Below, piece after piece: positions 57,933 to 64,000 of a stretch of 64,000 bases of DNA. Source of the stretch: Uloborus plumipes (lineage: Eukaryota; Arthropoda; Arachnida; Araneae; Uloboridae); contig JAXGGA010006510.1 of NCBI GenBank assembly GCA_038373865.1, forward strand, positions 1-64,000, given 5' to 3'. The position numbers were made by a program, and so were the translations under genes. Every line of letters begins with the position of its first letter. The stretch's first letter is position 1. Below the pieces are notes generated by a model. The model was not told where the DNA came from, ran no database searches, and saw nothing but the letters and a program-made list of their open reading frames with translations.

Positions 57933-58433
57933 TTAAAGACCATAACGTCTAAAATTTCCTAAATTGAAACATGAAAATTAGAAGATTCACTGGAAAAAAA
58001 AAATCCGCGTAAACGTGCCCCGGTCAAACCTTATATCCTAACAATGGTGGTTCGAAAAATACAGTTCAAGTAGAAAGTAAAACTACCTGTATTGCAACAA
58101 TGTTTTACAAAAAGTCTTCGTATTGTTCGTTCCATATTATTACAAAAGATCGGTTTTCGAATCAGTACTGTGAAAATTTTCAAGTAGTTAGGAGCAAAAG
58201 AATTTCACTGCGTAATAAGACATCTACACATATTTTTTTCAATGAATTTTGACTGTCCGCTTAACATTAAGTTTCTTCGGCAAATAGTGAGGGTAAGTCC
58301 GAAATATTTTATCCTATTTTATAATCTTCATAGAATAAAGCCGTGTGTCTAATTTTTGTTGATTCAGTAGCTCTGGTCAGGCTCGTGAGAACAATTGAGA
58401 ATTTGCACATACCGTGTAATGTTTATCTATTAT

Positions 58434-58605
58434 ACCGTTGGTTCCAAGAAATATTCGATTAAGTGAATAATATTTCTTGGAACCGACAGGGGTATTCGAT
58501 TAAGCGTTGATCTTTAACATTGCGTCTATGGAATGGCTTCAAGGATGTATTATTCGTATAAGCGGGTATTCGTTTATCAGTTTCTCGATTAAGCGGAGAC
58601 GACAG
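58434..58605. mobile_element. CTGTCG-ended MITE, copy 2, left-truncated
   Basis: Shares GATTAAGCG, TTTAACATTGCGTCTATGG and GAGACGACAG with the copy at 38804-38977 but lacks that copy's first 20 bp or so. Has its own inverted pair AATATTTCTTGGAACC/GGTTCCAAGAAATATT at 58440-58486. Confidence 0.8.
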
Positions 58606-58859
58606 TGTATACTAGCAGTACCCACACGGCCTGCGCTAGTGCTGTAAATTGAAGAAAAAAAAATCATTGGAGCTTGTGTATAATTTTCTCCCCCCCCCCC
58701 CGAAAGATAAAAAAGAATCTGATTCGTTCACTTAAACGTGCACACATAGTTTACAAAAGCTGCAAACGTATTTCAACGCAGTAATAGAAAGTCCTAACAT
58801 GAAGACAACTCATAACTCCGCCCTCTACAGAAATGAGCACTTATTTTCAATATATTTTA

Positions 58860-59053
58860 TACTTCGCAGCAGTTTAACTTGGCAGTGACGTCACTACGGG
58901 CGGAGCCAACAGCGTGACGTTAGCCTATGAAAAACGAACTAGATAAAACGTCACAGCCTACTTGGCGAATTAGAGGAGCCCGCTGACTGCTTGTGAGCTC
59001 TTATTGGCTCCGCCCGTAGTGACGTCACTGACAAGTTAAGTTGCTGCGAAGTA
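58860..59053. mobile_element. TA-flanked MITE with CRE and GC-box in its ends
   Basis: Long inverted ends TACTTCGCAGCA...(A/T)CTTG(G/T)CAGTGACGTCAC and GGGCGGAGCC pair across 194 bp. TA lies outside at 58858-58859 and 59054-59055. Each end holds TGACGTCA (the CRE/ATF site) and GGGCGGAGC (Sp1-type GC box). The right side also has CTTATTGGCT, a CCAAT-box inverse. GACGTTA and CGTCAC variants lie inside. Confidence 0.85.
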
Positions 59054-59243
59054 TAAAAGCATTCATAACCACCGTAGCTAAACGTTAGAGTTAAATAATT
59101 AAGTAATAACTTACAGCTGACCAATCTGAAAGATATTACAATAAAAAAAAACAAAATACATCACGAAGTTGACATGTACCGTCTAAAAATATTAACGATA
59201 GTTAATACTAAAGGGGGAAAAACAGTTTAAAAAATAAATACTA

Positions 59244-60523
59244 CGAGGGCTGTCTGAAAAGTTTCCGACCTAACATGGATCAAATATTTTTATCATCCAA
59301 ACTGGCTGTTACTTTTTGATATAGTCTCCTTGTAAGTCCACACACGTCACCCAGTAATGCTCCCATCCTTTTAACCCATCCAAAAGTAGTGATGAAAATG
59401 TGTCCTCAAAAAAGCTGTTGATAAAGTTTATGACCTCCTCATTTGAAGAAAACCTTTGTCCTCCGAGTGCTTCTTTCAGCTTAGGGACCAAGAAAGGGTC
59501 GCTTGGGGCCAGGTCTGGTAAGTAGGGTGGGTTTTCAACGATTTCGAGCTTTAACTCGTGAATTTTGGCCATTGAAACCACTGATGTGTGAGCAGGAGCA
59601 GTTTCTTGATGAAAAAAAACTTTTTTCTTTTTCAAATGCGGTTGTTTTTCTTCTATTTCCTTCTTTAATTTGTCAAGGAGAGTAGAATAGTATTCTCCTG
59701 TTACGGTTTTTCCCATTTAAGGTAGTCACTGAGTATTTCTCTATGGCTATCCCTGAAAACGGTCGGCATCACTTTTCCTGCAGAAGGAGCTGTTTTGGCC
59801 TTTTTTGGAGCTGTTCTCACTTTGCAGTCAATTGTTTTGATTGCATTTTTGTTTCTGGAGTGTGCTGATGAATCCAGGTTTCATCCACAGTGATAAGTCG
59901 TCAGAAAAACTCTGGTTCATTGTGCCAGAATTGCGTTGCAAATGTTCATTCGGACACGTTTCTGGTCAAATTGAGAAAATGCGGCAGTCAAAGTGCAGCC
60001 AGCTTCCGCGTGCTTAATTTCTCATTTAAAATGTGGCATGCGCATTCCTTAGAGATATTCATAGTTTCTTCTATCTAGCTCACCTTCAATCTGCGTCATC
60101 CAGCACCATTTGATGAGCTTTAGCAATGTGTTTATCAGTGGTAGCAGTTTTAGGTCGACCTGAGCGTTCATGAACACTCTAGCTGGTACGGTCACGTTTA
60201 AATTCCGCCACCCAAAATTTGACTGTTGTAGACGATGGTGCAGAGTCCCCATACGCAGAGTCCAACTCCTTTTTAATTTGTGCAGGCGTATTTCTTCTTT
60301 AAAACAAGTGTCGAATCAGAGCTTGATATTCGATTTTTTTCCATTTTCAAAAAAACTGTTAGAGCAACTCACTAGTATGGCTGTCACGCACACAATTTGA
60401 ACTAAAAATAGCCAAAACTACGGTTCCAAGTTTCCAAAAGACTCCTTAATAAGAACATCTTTCTTTGTTTCATAAGTTTTGCCCTTTTCATATCAAGGTC
60501 GGAAACTTTTCAGACGGCCCTCG
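59244..60523 (-). mobile_element. Full-length mariner element, inactive
   Basis: Inverted ends CGAGGGCTGTCTGAAAAGTT and its mirror (60498-60523) differ at one or two bases and are flanked by TA (59242-59243, 60524-60525). At 1,280 bp it has the normal mariner length. The minus strand carries a broken transposase. An A36 run starts 16 bp after the right end (60540). Confidence 0.95.
59309..60400 (-). pseudogene. mariner transposase, several frames
   Basis: Broken minus-strand frames cover the enzyme. Near 60250-60050 in two frames comes the region just after the HTH (KAHQMVLDD, IEGELDRRNYEYL). From 59716 to 59309 a 135-codon open part holds the C-terminal core: YYSTLLDKLKKEIEEKQPHL, VFFHQETAPAHTSVV, NPPYLPDLAPSDPFLVPKLK and GGQRFSSNEEV. 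Mariner needs D,D34D. I count 34 residues between the position in HQ(E)T and the Asp of APSD, but the first of these is Glu and not Asp, so the site is altered. Frameshifts upstream also kill it. Confidence 0.9.
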
Positions 60524-60536
60524 TATATTTATACAT

Positions 60537-60539
<3 letters not shown>

Positions 60540-60575
<36 letters not shown>
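60540..60575. repeat. A36 homopolymer
   Basis: Thirty-odd A in a row directly right of the mariner. It could be a retroposon tail or simple slippage. Confidence 0.9.
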
Positions 60576-60576
<1 letters not shown>

Positions 60577-63120
60577 GCAATTGAATATATTTCATTCAAG
60601 AGAGTGATTCAAGAATTTCATTGGACAAGCAGGTTTAGAGACCGGTTCGAAAAAAAAAATCGACGAGTAGTTCTTTTTTTATTCCAATTTAAGTCACAAT
60701 TTTTAAGTAAATCCGAAGGCTTTTATCAACTATTTTAGTGTATATGGTGTAGCATAGACTGACCAAGAGTTGTATGGTGAAAAAAAAAAAATTGGAATTT
60801 GAACTCGCATACCATGCATTATTCTGACATCTGATGTAAGTTACTATCTGAAGAGTTTTAAGTAATTTGAAGAAAATTAAGTGACAGCTCAACATCATTA
60901 AATGTTTCAAAAAAGTAATTTATGAGGTTTTTTTCCATGAAGTTTTATAACATTTACTCAACACAAAAGCATTTCTTGCAAAACGTATTTCAGCTCAGTC
61001 TTGTTTGTAAGTAGATTATTAATCTCTAAGCAATATATTTTTTATTCAAATATTATTTTGTAGGGTAAATTGTATCCCTTTATTAATAGTGCGTTCACTG
61101 CATTATTTTTAAAAGTTATGACAATGTGCGTTATAGTAACGGAAACGTAATCGCTTCAAGGCATTAGCAACTAATAAATGAATTTGGCTGATTTTTTCCG
61201 CTTTGATGGAACTGACTTTAAAGGCATTTCAGTGACTTTTCATTCATTTTTCTTTTTATTTCCACACTTATTGTCACTCACCTATTTGGTTGTATTGATA
61301 ATTGGGATCTTTTTCATTATCTAATCGAACATGAATCCTTTTGAACTTTTTGCAGGAAGATTTAAATTACTGCGATTTCTTGGCGATTTTTTCAACTGTC
61401 GCTTTTTTTTTTTGTCGCCAAAAGATACGTAATAATAGTTTAGATCTTTCAGAATAAAACCAAAATAAAACTATCATCTGATATTTGTCGACCGCGCCAA
61501 AATATTAATAATCAAGACAACATTCCCAAAGTTAAAAATTTCATTTTTTTTCTATTGACCGATTCCTTAAGTAGCCGTTGAAAGAACCTTTAAAAAACCT
61601 TTTGTCAAAATGTAAAATAAAACAGATACTGAATAATGCAAACCCTTAAGTAAGACTAAAGTTACCATTAATTTGCCTTTTTGCAGAAATAATTGCCGAA
61701 CTTTTCCTATTTATTTTGAAATCATTTCGAGCATGAATTTTTAGCGTCATTTATATTCAGCAGCAGTATCGCAGCATACGACGACAATTTTTCTTTGACA
61801 AAAATTAGTGACATTGGGGTGTAGACTTATCCAACTTATCCCAAGACAGTTGCCGCAAATTTGGTGACATTTCAAATTGTGCCCAAAAACCCGCAATGAT
61901 TAAAGTTTCCCAAATAACCAACTCAAGTGTGTGTAATAGATTACGAGTGGCTAAATTTTTTTAACAGTTTGTACTTTAATGGCCAATTCAATTCTTCATT
62001 TTGCAATAAACTGCAAATTTGGCGACATTTTAAACCGCGCCAAAACACACCATCGTTGAATTTTAACAAATACATAACTGAAGTATAACGGGATTACAGG
62101 CGGCTAATTTTTTTAGAAACAGTTTGTACTTCAATGTCATGCAGGGAAGGCTAGACGCTATGTTCTAAAACTATATTTTTGAACAGATTTATTTGAAGCA
62201 AATGAGGTTTAATTTTAACTCTCGGAAATACTTCAGATTTGTACAGGTTTACATGTCCTGCTTTCGTTTCCAAACTAATGCAATTTTTTTCTTCCTAAAC
62301 CTATTTCTGTTTTAGTTTTATGGGTAGAAATGAAGTTCGGTTTTTAATCATGTCAAAGCGGTGTGTTTTGAGTTCTTTCAGTTAAGAAAAAAAGGAAAGA
62401 AGCTATTGTTTCTCAACATTATTACCGTCCCAGGCAACGAAGGGTATTTTTGCTATTATCTATTTTTCCAGCTCCTCTTCAATACAAACTGCTGCTGTAG
62501 CATTATTAAGTTACTTTTTTATATAATAAAAATCCATTACGTAATCATGTAAATGAAAATCATTCAACAGAATGATCTCCAATATATCTAGAGAGGCTTA
62601 CTACTCAAACTAACAGAGATTTTTCGTAATGCAAGTTCGAAAAAGAAAAGATTTTTTTCCCAGATGAGTGATATTTAATACTACAGAATCAAAAGAGATC
62701 TAGGGGAAACTAAGGAGACTTGACCCATGTCGGTTTTTTTACAGAAAAATAATATTTAGGGGAACTTCAGTCATATTTTTGGTTGACCAATCACATAACA
62801 GTAATTTGCAGGGAAACGCAACTTCAAAAATAACAGCGGCTTTTAAGAAATTCGGTGTGAAAAGAAACTTTACCATAAAAGTAAATTTTGAATATTTTGG
62901 AATTGATCAACTTTTTAGCTTTAAATTTTAAGGTAAAATCTTTACACAACTTAACAAACTTATTTTTGAACAAGTACACCTTAAAAAGCGCGTTTTCTCT
63001 TTTTGCAAGCAATTGCAGACTGGGTTTTGAAACGAAAACAGTGAATTCAAAGGCAGTATATAAAAACACACTAACACAGATTAAACATGAATAATGTTAA
63101 GGTTGTTCCAATGTGATATT
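60576..63120. other. No gene seen; tandem pair of about 165-bp repeats near 61851-62140
   Basis: AT-rich. Two diverged copies starting CAAATTTGG(T/C)GACATTT at 61857 and 62013 and ending ACAGTTTGTACTT(T/C)AATG form a tandem pair. Similar TTGGCGA words occur around 61380. They recall the 7374-8149 family. No frames of interest. Confidence 0.5.
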
Positions 63121-63429
63121 ATTGTCATTTGTGCTGTGCATATGAACTGAGTGAAATATAGGTGGAATATCATTTGTCCGAAACGTCAGTGTACTTCAGC
63201 CTATGGCCATGCAAATAGCCGGGAGGGGGCATGGTACTTACTACGGGAGTGAAAGGGGGGGGGGATCCATGCATTGGCAAAAAAAATGTGCAATTAAGCC
63301 GGTTTCGGCCCTTCCTTCGATTGGGTAGTTCAAAGGGGCCCCTCAGATGGATCGGTCTTACAGCTCCAAAATTTCTAGATAGGGCCCCGAATATGACATT
63401 GCTAGAAATTTCTCTATTAATCACTTCAC

Positions 63430-63707
63430 ACACTACAGGGTCCCCGTACCTACCACAACTCGTGGTTTAACCGGGACATAGGGCCTGAAGAGCGCTCTGT
63501 TTTTGAACCAGAACCAAAAGGGTCGAGCAAACCCTTGGCCCAGCACCCGCAGAGGTATCGTTTCACTTGGAGGATTTTGTGACCATGACATTTTTAAGGT
63601 CCACCAGCCACCATTTATGAAGACGGTGGATCTTTGATCGGTTGGGATCGAACCCGGGTCGCTCCGGTCACGAGTCCGACGCCTTACCGATCGGGCTACC
63701 ATATCCC
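63430..63707 (-). mobile_element. tRNA-derived SINE
   Basis: Minus strand from 63707: GGGATATGGTAGCCCGATCG carries a pol III A-box (GGTAGCCCGATCGGTAAGG, 63682-63700). The B-box GGTTCGATCCC lies at 63644-63654, about 35 bp downstream as in a tRNA. The 3' side does not pair with the 5' end, so this is a tRNA-related head and not a working tRNA. About 200 bp of unrelated body follow (AAAGATCCACCGTCTTCATA, CTGGGCCAAGGGTTTGCTCG) toward a probable end near 63430. No tail repeat or target duplication was resolved. Confidence 0.8.
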
Positions 63708-63829
63708 GTTATGAATCACTGCCAACAACTGTCAAGTATGGCCTTCCTTGGTCAGACCGTTTATTGCGGGGCGGCAATAGACAGCTGCAGAACGATAATT
63801 CTGGATATTAACAGCAAAAATTACTGGTA

Positions 63830-64000
63830 CAGTCGACGCTCGTTGTAATGTCCATTCATTAAAAAGACCATCTCATTATAAAGACAGTCGGAAAAGCCTC
63901 AACTTTATCCCTATATGTTAATATAGGGACCTTATTTCTTACAATACGCAAAAAACTTTTTCCGTTACCGTAAAAAACCGAAAACTATGTCCGAATGAAA
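63830..64000. mobile_element. Left end of a Tigger/pogo-like element running off the window
   Basis: TACAGTCGACGCTCGTTGTA at 63830 (TA then CAGTCGACGCTCGTT) is a typical start of Tigger-type elements. The remaining 170 bp are non-coding. The other end lies outside the window. Confidence 0.5.

Larger units (their letters stand above)
56937..58025. repeat. Element remnant marked by GCGTAAACGTGCCACGG words
   Basis: Words GTGGCACGTTTGCGTA (56966), GCGTAAACGTGCCAC (56991 and four more) and the outer CGCGTAAACGTGCCCCGG (58003-58020) mark the whole block. It includes the tandem array 56991-57732 and a 71-bp TTAA mini-element. The layout resembles the other word-marked elements in this window. Termini are not resolved. 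Confidence 0.45.

Noticed and set aside
63642..63706. Functional tRNA gene on the minus strand
   Set aside because: A- and B-boxes are good, but there is no pairing acceptor stem and the body continues as a SINE.

Overview
The window is animal nuclear DNA, AT-rich and almost wholly built from transposable elements and their remains. There are no operons or bacterial signals. Splice acceptors, AATAAA poly(A) signals, a tRNA-derived SINE, BEL/Pao and Penelope-like retroelements, and hAT, Tc1/mariner, pogo and TTAA-flanked (piggyBac-type) DNA elements point to an arthropod. I would guess an arachnid, but that rests on general familiarity with the repeat styles, not on a diagnostic gene.

Layout. 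1-5.4 kb: an element marked by the word TAACGTGAGTCAC, split by a TA-flanked DNA element (451-2063) and a fold-back element with an 8-bp target duplication (2219-3848). 6.3-8.2 kb: an internally deleted Tc1-type element and a dispersed repeat carrying a CATA microsatellite. 8.6-13 kb: a candidate first exon or promoter, a diverged tandem duplication, and several elements inserted in it, including a pogo element that keeps its pipsqueak-type DNA-binding domain. 14.2-14.7 kb: a three-copy satellite. 16.1-18.7 kb: a hAT inside a hAT. 21.4-24.8 kb: a hAT holding a decayed ZMYM1-like hAT transposase. 26.4-28.3 kb: a Penelope-like element with a head-to-head inverted partial copy and two hammerhead-ribozyme-like motifs. 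29.9-31.56 kb: a stretch whose middle has no G at all, probably a sequence artefact, leading into the C-terminal half of a DD36E Tc1/mariner transposase. 33.5-33.9 kb: the best candidate for a host gene, a last exon with a membrane segment and a poly(A) signal. 34.0-34.5 kb: a second Penelope remnant. 35.6-37.9 kb: a TIR element encoding an unrecognised basic coiled-coil protein. 42.7-46.4 kb: a 146-bp tandem array and a large palindrome. 47.1-53.7 kb: a BEL/Pao retrotransposon on the minus strand, truncated at its 5' end and split in gag by a DNA transposon. 53.7-56.4 kb: dispersed repeats. 57-58 kb: a 146-150-bp tandem array. 58.4-60.5 kb: two MITEs and a full-length but dead mariner. 63.4-63.7 kb: a SINE.

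Together these show a long history of nested insertion. Most boundaries can be read from target duplications: TA, TTAA, 8-bp hAT type, and 13 bp for Penelope. The most noteworthy points are the hammerhead motifs, the coiled-coil-encoding element, a recurring design in which unrelated elements each carry their own repeated 12-18-bp word, and the G-free tract. I could confirm only one credible host exon.
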